NCBI GenBank assembly: GCA_001414345.1
Contig: LLCB01000031.1
Coordinates: 186,001-250,000, forward strand
Direction of reading: 5' to 3'
Length of the DNA stretch: 64,000 nt
From: Hymenoscyphus infarciens
Lineage: Eukaryota; Ascomycota; Leotiomycetes; Helotiales; Helotiaceae
Made by a program: the position numbers and the translations under genes. A model generated the notes under the pieces. It ran no database searches, was not told where the DNA came from, and worked only from the letters and a program-made list of their open reading frames with translations. This document shows, in pieces, positions 34,336 through 45,235 of this stretch. The first letter of the stretch is position 1. Every line of letters begins with the position of its first letter.

Positions 34336-34429
34336 CTACTAACTCTAATAAGAGTCTTATAATCTTTACTTTCTTACTTTCTTTTACTTCTAGCTAGGCT
34401 AGAAGTTCTTTTTTTATTTAAACTTTCGA

Positions 34430-34920
34430 ATTAGATATAAATCGAATTAGTATACTCTTAAAAGAATAGTAACCTCTTAGCTAAGTTATTACTATTACCT
34501 TTAACGTTACCTCTTAATATTCGCCTCTAACTCTACTCTAAATTCGCTTTAAGTTTTAAATTCTTTTTTTCTAAACTTTTTTAAACTTATACTCTTTTAG
34601 TAATTTAAATCAGATATAAATTAATACGCTCTTAAAGTAAGCTCTTAACTAAGTTATTACTACTAATTATAACCGAACGACTTCTAACTCTACTCTAAAT
34701 TCGTCTCCGACTACTTTAAACTTTTTCAGACTTATACTCTTTTTTTAAATTCTTTAAATTAGATATAAATTAGTATACTCTTAAAGTAAACTCTTAGCTA
34801 AGATATTACTATTACCTATAACGTTACCTTTTAATATTTACTTCTAACTCTATTCTAAATTCGCTTCTATCTCTACTTTAAACTTTTTAAACTTTAAACT
34901 TTAAACTTTCTTCGACCTAC
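34430..34920 (+). repeat. tandem repeat of about 150-168 bp inside the LTR element
   Basis: Three units are anchored on CTCTTAGCTAAGTTATTACT (near 34473, 34641 and 34791), and a related unit stands alone near 33451. The units also share the block AACTCTACTCTAAATTCG. Confidence 0.7.
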
Positions 34921-35239
34921 TAGATAGGATTAGACTATACTCTTTTAGTAGACGTGAATACTTACTTTTAATATTAAAGGATTAGAAACGAAGTCTCTTT
35001 ATAAGTATCTATAGTTATAATTCGGAACTGATATCTCGATATCTCGTCTTATTTATAATATTACAATAAATAAAGCATCTTTGAACCCGGGTTAGCTACG
35101 ATTTAGACTCTAATCTACTTTCTTACTTATAATAAAATTAATAAATATAATAAATATTATAACACTTATACTATCTTGATTTAGCTTTAAACAATAAGAA
35201 AGAGAAGACTTAGAACGAGTCTTTTTTAAGAGAGAGGGA

Positions 35240-35550
35240 TATAATAGTATACTATTATCCTAGATAGCTAGGAGTACCTACTATATATAAGGTTTTAGTA
35301 GTTATTATCTTATATTATCTATTTTAAGAAGGTTATATAGGTTTAAGCTTTTATATTAGCTAAGGTTATTCAGTTTTAGACCCTTTTATATAGTCTAAAC
35401 CTCTTATATATAACAGCCTACTCTCCTAGAGTTAGAAAAGGCTAGTTTAGCCTTTTCTTCTATATTAGAGCCTAGTATTTATATACGCTATTCTACTAAA
35501 CGCACTCCTATATACCTCTTCTATAGTTATATATATTTCGTACTATTATA
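35240..35550 (+). repeat. 3' LTR of the 3.9-kb element
   Basis: 311 bp, starting TATAATAGTATACTATTATC and ending TTCGTACTATTATA, the same length as the left copy and immediately followed by the GCTTT duplication. Confidence 0.85.
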
Positions 35551-35779
35551 GCTTTCTTATCTCTCTAGCTATCTTTTCCTATCTTTACTACTATCTTACT
35601 TAGTATATTCTTAGTCTTCTCTTTACTCTTTAGCTTAATAAGTAACTTTTAGAAGAACTTAATAATAAATACTAACTTTATTCTATATATATATATACTA
35701 GGTATATCTTTATTATCTAAGCTATAAGAGTCTTCTCTAGACTATTACTTTATACTTATAGATTATTAATAGCTATCTT

Positions 35780-36154
35780 TATAATAGTACGAAATATATA
35801 CTACTACTAAAGAGATATATAGGAGTACGTTTAAAATAGAATAATATATGTAAATACTAAGCTCTAATATAGAAGAAAAGGAAAAACTATCTCTCTTTTA
35901 TACTAAGTATAAACATCTATATATAAGAGGTTAGAAACTACTAAGTCTTAATAATAATAATAACCGAGCTCTATCTAATATAGCTAATACTAAATAATAA
36001 GAGTTTTAAAGCTAAATATATAATATCTAAACCTTAATCTCTTTAGTATCTTTAATTATATAAGTATTAAGATAATTATAAATCTTAGCTCTAAGGTATT
36101 AGAGATATTAGTAGTTTTATAAATACTAGTAATTTAAGATAGTATACTATTATA
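35780..36154 (-). repeat. reverse-oriented LTR (second U3 type)
   Basis: 375 bp starting TATAATAGTACGAAATATAT. Its reverse complement matches the LTR at 43257-43628, and it also matches the LTRs of the 52902-59749 element. On its inner side lies a reverse polypurine tract (TTCTCTCTTCTT), so this is the 3' LTR of a minus-strand element whose interior continues at 36155-37204 and, past the chromovirus, 42983-43256. Confidence 0.75.
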
Positions 36155-37209
36155 TTCTCTCTTCTTAATAGACCTGATTTAGAGCTAATCTAATATAGTA
36201 AAAGACCTCTTCTATATCCTCCTAGTATACTTCTAGCTATTTACTAAGTCTACTATATTTAGTATCTTTAAGTAAAATCTTAGAATAGAGATTATATATA
36301 TACTTTTAAGAAGGCTATATTAAAGAAGTATAAGTACTATATAGAGTAGAATACTATATATATTCTAATAAGTTTAATCTTAAATATATCTTAAATCTAT
36401 TCTAACTTAGAATAGTTACTATAGTTTATAAGAAAGGAGTTTAATAAACTTAAGCTTAAGAAGAAGAAGAAGAAGATTAAGAAGACTATTAAGGCTTTAG
36501 ATAAGATATTAGTTATTACTAGTATAAAGGTACTAAAGAATAGTTTAAAAGTATAGTTTACTTTTTTAAAAGAGACTTAGACGTTTTATACTAAGGTTAC
36601 TATAAGTACCTCTTACTAATTAGAGAGGTTTTAGTTACTAATAATTAATAGTTCTTATATAGTACTATAGAGAGTAAGACCTTTATTTAAACCTAGTTTT
36701 AGGTCTTCTTTAAAGCCTACTTAAAAAGTTTATAAGCGTTCTCTTTTAAGCTTATTATAAAAGGTTACTAAAATAAGAAGCGCTCTTATAAAAAGAAGAT
36801 AAAAAAAGAGCTAATTTAGACTCTTTATACTTAGAAGAGTAAGAAGGAGAATAATAAGTTAAAGAAAGAAGAGGCTATATAGGCTCTGTTTTAGTAGTAA
36901 CTTAGTCTTAGTTCTTTACTTTATTAACTTTAAATATTCCTACTAGTTAGTATTTTATCTTAGGTTTTTATTATAAGTTTCTTATTAAAAGTAACTAGAA
37001 TTAGAGAGTATTAAATAGAGTTTTATAAATTAACTCTTTTACTTATTTTTTATCTAATTCTTATATATTACTCTATTTAAATAAGAGTTAGAGTAGTCTT
37101 AGCTCTTTTATAAATTTAGTATAAAAGTCTCTTAAATAATATAATAAACCTTAAAAATTATTTATAAGATACTAAGTAAGATTTAAATTATATCTAACCT
37201 ATTTTACTT

Positions 37210-37400
37210 TATAATAGTCCTAGTTATATACGTTACTTACGTAACTAGGTTAGCCTAAGGCTTTACTAAGGCTTCGCTTAATATATATAAATAAAGCTAG
37301 AGTACCTATACTCTTTACTTTTCTCTTTAGTTTAGTTTTTCTTAATATTAGGTACTATTCTATAAGTACTCTCTTTATATATTTATAGAGAGCTATTATA
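37210..37400 (+). repeat. 5' LTR of the chromovirus
   Basis: 191 bp from TATAATAGTCCTAG to GAGAGCTATTATA. The ends fit an original TG...CA converted to TA...TA by CpA mutation. Confidence 0.9.
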
Positions 37401-40400
37401 CTAAAACTAAACTCTCTCGCTTTACCTAGGAAGGCTTTTACTAATATCCTAATAATAATATATATATTTACTTATATTAAATCTACTAAATTTACTATCC
37501 TCTTTTATAAAGCCTAATCTATTTATATTAAGTAGTAAGGTCTAACGTTCTTCTATTAGCTACGTCGAGTTCTTTAAAAGTAACCTATTAACCTAAGAAC
37601 TATTCTACTCTACTTTAGAGTTAGTAGAGCTAATCTCTCTTCTCTCTTCTATTAACGTCGTATTCTAATCTAGCTTAAGAACTCGACTTATAAAAACATA
37701 TATACTAGCTATTACTATATTACTACTACCTTCTCCTACTAAGATAACTACTAGTTCCTTATAGTATAAGATCTCTAAATTACTTCTATTTAACTCTACT
37801 TTATAATAAATCCTTAAAGTAATAACTTTATTAATAAGTAAAGTTTATAAACTTAAAGTAAATACTTTAAATATAGCTAGTACTTCTTATTAATATACCT
37901 TTATTTAGCTATAAACTCTTAATATAACTCGTTCCTCTTCTATAGTTCTATTATTAAAGAAGATAAGTAAAATAGCTAATCTTTACTAATTTACTATAAA
38001 AGACGAATTTACCTATATAACCTAGGAAACTAAAATTATAGTAAAGTTATTTATTAATACTAACTACTTTAAGTCTAAGGAAGTAAAGATAAATTTAATC
38101 TACTACTATACTTCTAGAAGAGCTTAAAACTATATTTACTTAAGATATAAGTTTAATACTATTAATTAGTTTAGTAGCTATAAAGAGATATTAACTTACC
38201 TTTAAAATATTACTATTAGCTCTTACTTATACTAAGAAGCTTATATCTAATATTAAGACCTTATTATATTAAAGATAAAAACTTTCTATAACTTCTATAC
38301 TAAGTTCTAATAACTTATAGATAAAGCTAAAGTTCTCTAATAAGACTAGGTAGAAGACTTATAGAATAAGTTAACCTTTATACTACGTTAATCTCTTATT
38401 ATTACTAAGTTCTAAGCTAAAGGAGATATAAACTCTTTTTATAATCTTATAAGTAGTATTAATAATAACTTCTAAAATCTTACTTCTTAAAGAGTATAAG
38501 TAATAAACTTTCCTTCTACCTTAAACCTATATATACCTACTCCTACGCTTACTAGTCCTTCTTCCTTTATAGCCTCTTTTATTCCTCTTAGATACTCTAA
38601 TACCTCTATTATAAATAACTACTTAACTTTAAGACTATTAGATAAGTACTTTAACTATAGTAAGCCTAGTTATTATATTAAAGATTATCTAAAGCTAAGG
38701 ATATATAAGGTTAACTTTAAAAAGCTTAAAGAAGAAGATACTAGCTTAGAGTTAGGAAATAAAGAAGTCTAAAAGAAGACTTCTCTTTAGGTAAATATAG
38801 GATCGATCTCTCTAAGATTAATCTATAGTTATTAATTAGTAGAAAAGCGTTTACTTTACCTAATATAATAACTATTAATAGATTTAGTATATAAACTACT
38901 ACTCTTAGTAATCTTAGAGTAAATACCTTTTCTTTTATAAATATATAACTTAGTTATAACCTTATAAAGTTTTATAATTTAAAGACTAAAAGACTTTCTA
39001 CTCTTATTAAGATTTATAGATATAATAAAGAAATTAGAAGTAAAGCTATATACTATCTTCTTTTAAATTATATCTTAAATAGCTATAAATTCTTTAATAT
39101 ACTATTTATCTTCTTAGACTTAAGTTTATATAATATTATTCTTAGCTAAAGGTTCTTTAAGTACTTTTATATTAATATTAATATAACCTATTAGAAATAA
39201 CTCTAGTCTAATAACCTTAAGCCTTACTTCTCTACTCGATAGCTAACTCCTCTTTCTTAAGACGCTATATAACTAAAAGACTCTATACTCTCTTATTAGA
39301 ATAAAGCTAATACTTATAACTAAGCTATAGAAATAGATAAATAATACTAATAAAGTAAAAAGCTCTTAGAGCCTATAGATTATCTTAAAATTAATATTAT
39401 AACTCTAGCTAGTTCTACCTCGACTATATATAGTAAGAGAGGCTATAAGTCCTTAATATAAGTATAATACTAGGTTATAAAGAAAGAACTTAAAAGCGTT
39501 ATAAAGAAGGTACTTACTCTAGTATATTATTAGAAACCCTTTATCTTAAAGAAGTTAGATCTTATTATTAATATTTTAGCTATTTTAGCTATAAGAATAT
39601 ATTATTACTTACTTTAAAAGAATAGTTAAATATTTACTATAAGTATATATAAAATTAATATTATTATAGCTAATTAAGAACTAGATATAGCTCTTAATAT
39701 TACTCTTCTTAATAAGTACTAGAACTTTAAAGAAGTATTTTTTAAAGCTATCTTAGATACTCTCCTACCTTACTAATACTATAACTATAAGATTAATCTT
39801 AAAGGTCTAAATACTCTTAGATATTCCCCTCTATATAAGATATCTATAGAAGAGTTATTAGCTATAAAGGAATATATCTTAAAGAATCTCTATAAAGGGT
39901 TTATTAAATATAGCTAGTCCTCTTTTACTACTTCTATTCTATTTATAAAGAAAGTAGATAAAAGGCTACGTTTCTATATTAACTTCTAAAAACTTAATAA
40001 TCTTACTTAAAAAGACTACTATCTATTACCTCTAAGTAATAAAACGCTTATATATATTAGTTAAGCTTATATTTTTACTAAGCTAGATATCTAGTAAGCC
40101 TTCTACTATATATAAATAGATCTAGATACTAAGAAATTAACTACTTTTTTTATATCTATTATAGAATATATAAGTATAAGGTCTTACTATTTAGTCTAAT
40201 AAATAGCCTGTCTATCTACTAGTACTATATAAACGACGTCCTATTTAACTATCTAGACGACTTCTGCTCTACCTACTTCTTGAATATAAAGAATATATAC
40301 GAAAAGTCCTTTAACGTCTTAAGAATACTAGGTTATAGGTTAATATTAAGAAGTACGAGTTTAACGTTAAGAAGACAAAGTATCTTAGGTTTATTATTAG

Positions 40401-42786
40401 TACTAATAGTATTAAAGTAGACCCTGAAAAGGTCTTAGTAATATAGAAATAGTAAGCTTTAGAAATAGTAAAAAGCGTTTAGAGCTTCCTTAGTTTCTAT
40501 AACTTCTACTAAAGGTTTATTTAGAACTATAGTATAATTATAAAGCCCTTAGTATATCTAATATAAAATAATATACCTTTTAATTTTAATAAGAAGTACT
40601 AGGAAGCGTTTAAAAACCTAAAGGTAGTACTTACCTTTATACTAATCCTCTACTACTACTCTTCTAACCTCTCTATTATAATTAAGATAGATACTTTAAA
40701 TAAAATTATTACTAGAGTATTATAATAATAATAAGCTAATAGAGAATAGTACTTTATAGCCTACTTTAGTAAGACTATATCTTTAGCTAAGTATAACTAT
40801 AAAATATATAATAAAGAGCTACTTACTATTATATACTTACTTATAGAATAGAGACTAGAACTATAAAGCACTTATTTAAAAATCTATATTTATACTAATT
40901 ATAAGACGCTTAAGTACTTTATAACTACTAAGTAACTTACTACCTATTAAGTAAGGTAGGCTAAAGCTTTAACTAAGTACTATTTTATTATTATATTCTA
41001 TTTAGAGTATAAAAATAGTAAGATAGATACTTTAACTTATAAAGTAAATAAGATATACTTATAAAAGGAACTTAAAAAGTAGTACTAGATCTATATACTC
41101 TTAATAAAGGAATAAGTTAATATAGAAGCGCTTAAAGACTTAGAGGTTAAAATAAGCTCGATTATACTAGCTCTAGTTAATAATAACTACTTCTAAGAAT
41201 TATTTATACTTTTAAAACGAATCTACTAAGTAAATAAGGATACTATAATACTTTAAGCTATATAAGTATAAGCTAAAACTAATACTAATTCCTTATATAC
41301 TCTAGAGGAAGGCCTTTTACTTTACTAAAACTACTTAGTAGTACTAGACGTAGATATATTAAGAATAGACCTAATTTATAAAGCTTATAATTAAATACTT
41401 TTAGCTTACTTAGAGAGAGATAAGACCTACTAGATTCTACGTTTAAGATATATTTAGTAAAATATAAAAGCTAATATTATAAGATATATATAAAACTACT
41501 ATAAATATAGAAGAGTAGACGTTCCTTAAGATAAAACACTTAGCTATCTATACCTACTCCTAGTACTACTACGTATATAGTAATATATAGCTATAGATTT
41601 TAAGTCCTTTCTAGTTAATAAGTATAGTTATAATAATATATTTATAGTAATAGACTACTTATCTAAGCAGTCTATTTTAATACTCTATTATAAGAATATC
41701 ACTTCTAAACAGATAGTAAAGTTATATATTAAACACGTTCTATAATACTATAAGATTCTAGAAAGTATAATATTAGATAGAGGCTCTTACTTTATTACTA
41801 CGTTTTAGAAAAAGTTTACTTAAATCCTAGATATTTAGCTTTAACTCTTAACTATAAACTATACTTAAATAGATAGCTAGACTAAGATTATAAATTAATA
41901 CCTTAATTAATACTTATAGCTATATATTAATTATTATTATACTAATTAGTCTAAGATTCTTCTAATAATAGACTATATATAGTTAGTACTAACTTATAGT
42001 ACTATTAGATTATCGCCTTTTAAGTTATAAAAGAGATATATACTAAAAACCTCGTTTAACTAGTAAATACTAGAACTAGCTAATATAAAAGAATAGCTAT
42101 TATAAGAAGAGGTTATAGTAGTTATAAAGATAATCTAGAAGGTTCTAGACGTCGGCTAAGTAAATATATTAAAAGCTTAATAGAAGAAGGAATAAGATAT
42201 AATTAAATATAGATAAAACGTTGATTTTAGAGTAGGAGATATAGTCTTTATTATAATAAAAGACTAAGGATAATAACTTAGCTAAATGCTAGACTACTAG
42301 ATAGCTAGCTCTTTTAAGATTCTTAAAGAAGTAGGTTCTACTTTCTAATTATAACTACTAGCTTCTATTAAAGTTTACTTTATCTTTACCTCTAAGAAGT
42401 TATATAAGGCTATAGATAATCTCTTACTAAGATAGGTAGTTATACTACCTCTACTAATTATTATAAACGAAGAAGAGGAATAGGAGGTTAAAGAAATACT
42501 AGCTAGTAAGAAGAGATAGTAGTCTCTCTATTACTAAATTAAATAGAAAGGCTATAATAAAGACCTTAATTAGTATCTAGCTTAATAACTAATATATATG
42601 CTATAACTAGTAGAGAGGTTCTATTTAGAGAAGCTAAAAATAGCTAGTCTCTTAAAAGCTCTTCTACTATAGAAAGTAGTATATAAAGCTAAGAGAGAGG
42701 ATTATAGTAAGCTAGAGCTTAATACTTCTATATTAAAAGAGAATAAAGTCGCTTAGTTATAGAAGGCTCTTTTAAAGAGAGAGTAG

Positions 42787-42977
42787 TATAATAGTTCTAG
42801 TTATATACGTTACTTACGTAACTAGGTTAGCTTAAGGCTTTACTAAGGCTTTGCTTAATATATATAAATAAAGCTAGAGTACCTATACTCTTCTCTTTTC
42901 TCTTTAGTTTAGTTTTCCTTAATATTAGGTACTATTCTATAAGCACTCTCTTTGTATATTTATAGAGAGCTGTTATA
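42787..42977 (+). repeat. 3' LTR of the chromovirus
   Basis: 191 bp from TATAATAGTTCTAG to GAGAGCTGTTATA. It is identical in length to the left copy and differs from it by scattered C/T or G/A positions. Confidence 0.9.
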
Positions 42978-43256
42978 TACTTAGTATTATAGCTATTTTC
43001 TAAAAAGCCTATTACTAAGTATTTCTTATATCTCTTATTCTTATATATCTTAAATAATATTTAATAGAGGCTCTAGAGCCTCTTATTCTAATTAAAGAGT
43101 ATTTAGATCTTTTAAAAGTATATCTAGAGTAAAAATATTATAAATTAATAATTCTTTTAGAAGTTTTAACTTATAAATATATCTTATATAATCTAGTATT
43201 TTAAAAGGTTTTATCTACTATTTAATAAGCTTTTAGCTAAGATAATTTATCTTAAG

Positions 43257-43628
43257 TATAATAGCACGCTATTCTAAATTACTAGTATTTATAAAACTAC
43301 TAATACCTCTATAATTAACCCGATACTTATAAGATAGAAGGTACTAAAGAGAGTAAGGTTTAGATATTATATGTTTCGCTTTAAGGCTTTATATATTTAG
43401 CTTTAAAGCCTTTATTATTTTATTAGCTATATTAGAAAGAGCTCGGTTATTATTATTATCAAGACTTAGTAGTCTTCGACCTCTTATATATAGATGTTTA
43501 TACTTAGTATAGAAGAGAGATAGTTTTTCCTTTTCTTCTATATTAGAGCCTAGTATCTACGTATATTATTCTACTAAACGTACTCTTATATACCTCTTCT
43601 ATAGTAGTATATATTTTATACTATTATA
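43257..43628 (+). repeat. plus-strand LTR, second U3 type
   Basis: 372 bp, starting TATAATAGCACGC and ending TTTATACTATTATA. The left part matches the LTRs of the 52902-59749 element in reverse complement, while the last 100 bp or so are shared with all LTRs of this superfamily in the window. It is followed directly by the 5' interior of the 3.9-kb element type (AAAAAGGCTAAACTCTTC). Confidence 0.8.
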
Positions 43629-45117
43629 TAAAAAGGCTAAACTCTTCTTCGCTAATAATAGTATAAATAATATCTCTTTTACGTACGTTAGCGTATCTCT
43701 TTAGTTTTAGACTAGAATCGAACTAGTTACTAAGAATAATCTTAAATAGCTAGGATTCTAGAGATCTCCTAGATAGCTAGTAATACTAGAGTTTAGTATC
43801 TATAGAGATAGTTAGTAAAAATCATATCTTATATATTAAGAGATTAGAATATACTAAGTATTCCTAAGAATTCTAATAACTCTCTCTATATAAGAACTAC
43901 TATATAAGGTTTAGTAAAAAGTTAATATACTATAGTTATTATAAAAGGCTTCTAAATCTAATCTTATCTCTCTCTCTCTCTCTAAATCGATATTATATCG
44001 AATTTCTAAGAGATTTTAAGCCTTTTTAAACTAGCTCCGCTATAAGAAACTAAGTAATAACCTTCTTCTAGGAATATCTCTCTTTCTAAAAGACATCTCT
44101 CTAAACTCTCTCTAACTCTTATCTATATACTAAAAAGACATCTCTCTAAACTCTCTCTAACTCTTATCTATATACTAAAAAATATAAAAGGTCTTAGAAC
44201 TAAGACTTTTTAGAAGTAAATAAGATATAAGAGATAGAGATATAAAATTAAAGAAGAAAATAATTAGTTAGCTAAGATAGAGAATAAAATTATAAGTAAA
44301 CTTTAAAGTTAAAAACACCTCTTAACTCTTACTAATCTAACTCTTATTTAAACTCTTCTTTACTTTTAAAGCCTAAATTTTAACCTCTTTCGCTTAAGAG
44401 ACACCGCTATCTCTAATACCTTCTTACTACTTTATATATATTTAAGAATACCTCTACTAGCGAATATTTAAAAGACTATAGTTATAGACTAAGTCCTAGC
44501 TAGTATAAAGGTTAAAAGAGATAGAAGTAGAATTAGAAAGAAGATTATACTAAAGAAACGTTTACTTTTCAAGTATAGCTATACTTAAGAAGATACTAGA
44601 ACTAGAACGCTTCTTCTATATATAGGATATATCTTAGCTCTAAAACATATCTACTACTCTTAAAAGACGCTAGAATTATAACTTACTAAGATACTCTTTA
44701 GTTTAAAAGAATAACTCTATCTAGCTCTATACTCTCTATAATCTAATAGTAACTCTTCTTTAAAATTAGAAGATAATTATAAATAAGTTCTCAAGTACCT
44801 CGATTTAGACTTAAATCGCTAAAAGGAATAAGATACTCTATAAGCTTAAGTAATATAGTTTTATATAACTAGATATCTAAACTTAGAGACTAATATATCT
44901 ATAACTATCTCTTTATTATTCTAAACTTTAGATAGTATTTCTAAACTTTAGTATTATATTTATTTAACTAGCTAAAAATACTCTCTTTATTATCTTAAAC
45001 TTTAGATAATAATTTTAATAATTCTAACTTTAATAACTTAGTAATAACTTCGCTTTTAACTAGCTAAAACTCTACTAACTATAGTATCCCGTACGTACTA
45101 AAAGTTAGAATCGACTA

Positions 45118-45235
45118 AATCGTAAATTATAAATCGTAAATCGTAAATCGTAAATCGTAAAGCTTAGATTTCTAAGTATATAGCTCTTTAGAGCTAAATC
45201 GTAAATCGTAAATCGTAAATCGATAAACATAGATT
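45118..45235. repeat. subterminal CGTAAAT array, left end
   Basis: Two clusters of TCGTAAA units (four to five each, partly mutated) are separated by AAGCTTAGATTTCTAAGTAT and AGCTCTTTAGAGCT. The same order occurs inverted at 50870-51010. Confidence 0.8.

Larger units (their letters stand above)
31665..35550 (+). mobile_element. 3.9-kb LTR element, no recognisable pol (complete, RIP-mutated)
   Basis: Two 311-bp LTRs (31665-31975 and 35240-35550) bound a 3.26-kb interior. The flanks carry a 5-bp target duplication, GCTTT, at 31660-31664 and 35551-35555. The left LTR still starts with TG, while the right LTR starts with TA, as CpA mutation would produce. A purine-rich tract (AAGAGAGAGGGA) lies directly before the right LTR, which sets the orientation. 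The interior is short, rich in tandem repeats, and shows none of the RT, RNase H or integrase blocks visible in the chromovirus at 37.2 kb, so this may be a non-autonomous (LARD-like) element. Its interior is shared with 43629-45080 and 51049-51741. Confidence 0.85.
37210..42977 (+). mobile_element. Ty3/gypsy chromovirus LTR retrotransposon (complete, RIP-mutated)
   Basis: Two 191-bp LTRs (37210-37400 and 42787-42977) and the 5-bp duplication TACTT (37205-37209 and 42978-42982) mark a complete 5768-bp insertion. A purine tract (AAAGAGAGAGTAG) precedes the right LTR. Reading through the many stops, the plus strand keeps the gypsy order: a gag zinc knuckle at 38644-38691, reverse transcriptase around 39900-40300 (FTKLDI), RNase H about 40650-41060, integrase about 41340-42060 (AIDFKSF, VIDYLSK, DRGSYF), and a C-terminal chromodomain near 42470-42600 (IK-stop-KGY, where Trp is expected). 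The stops are TAA and TAG where Gln or Trp codons are expected. No frame remains functional. Confidence 0.9.
36155..43256 (-). mobile_element. partial minus-strand LTR element, split by the chromovirus
   Basis: 36155-37204 and 42983-43256 together are collinear with 53396-55280 of the 6.85-kb element (shared stretches such as AGTTTAATAAACTTAAGCTT and ATTTATCTTAAG). The similarity stops abruptly at 43256, where a plus-strand LTR begins, so the sense-5' half of this copy is missing. The missing half is not found further right. Confidence 0.65.
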
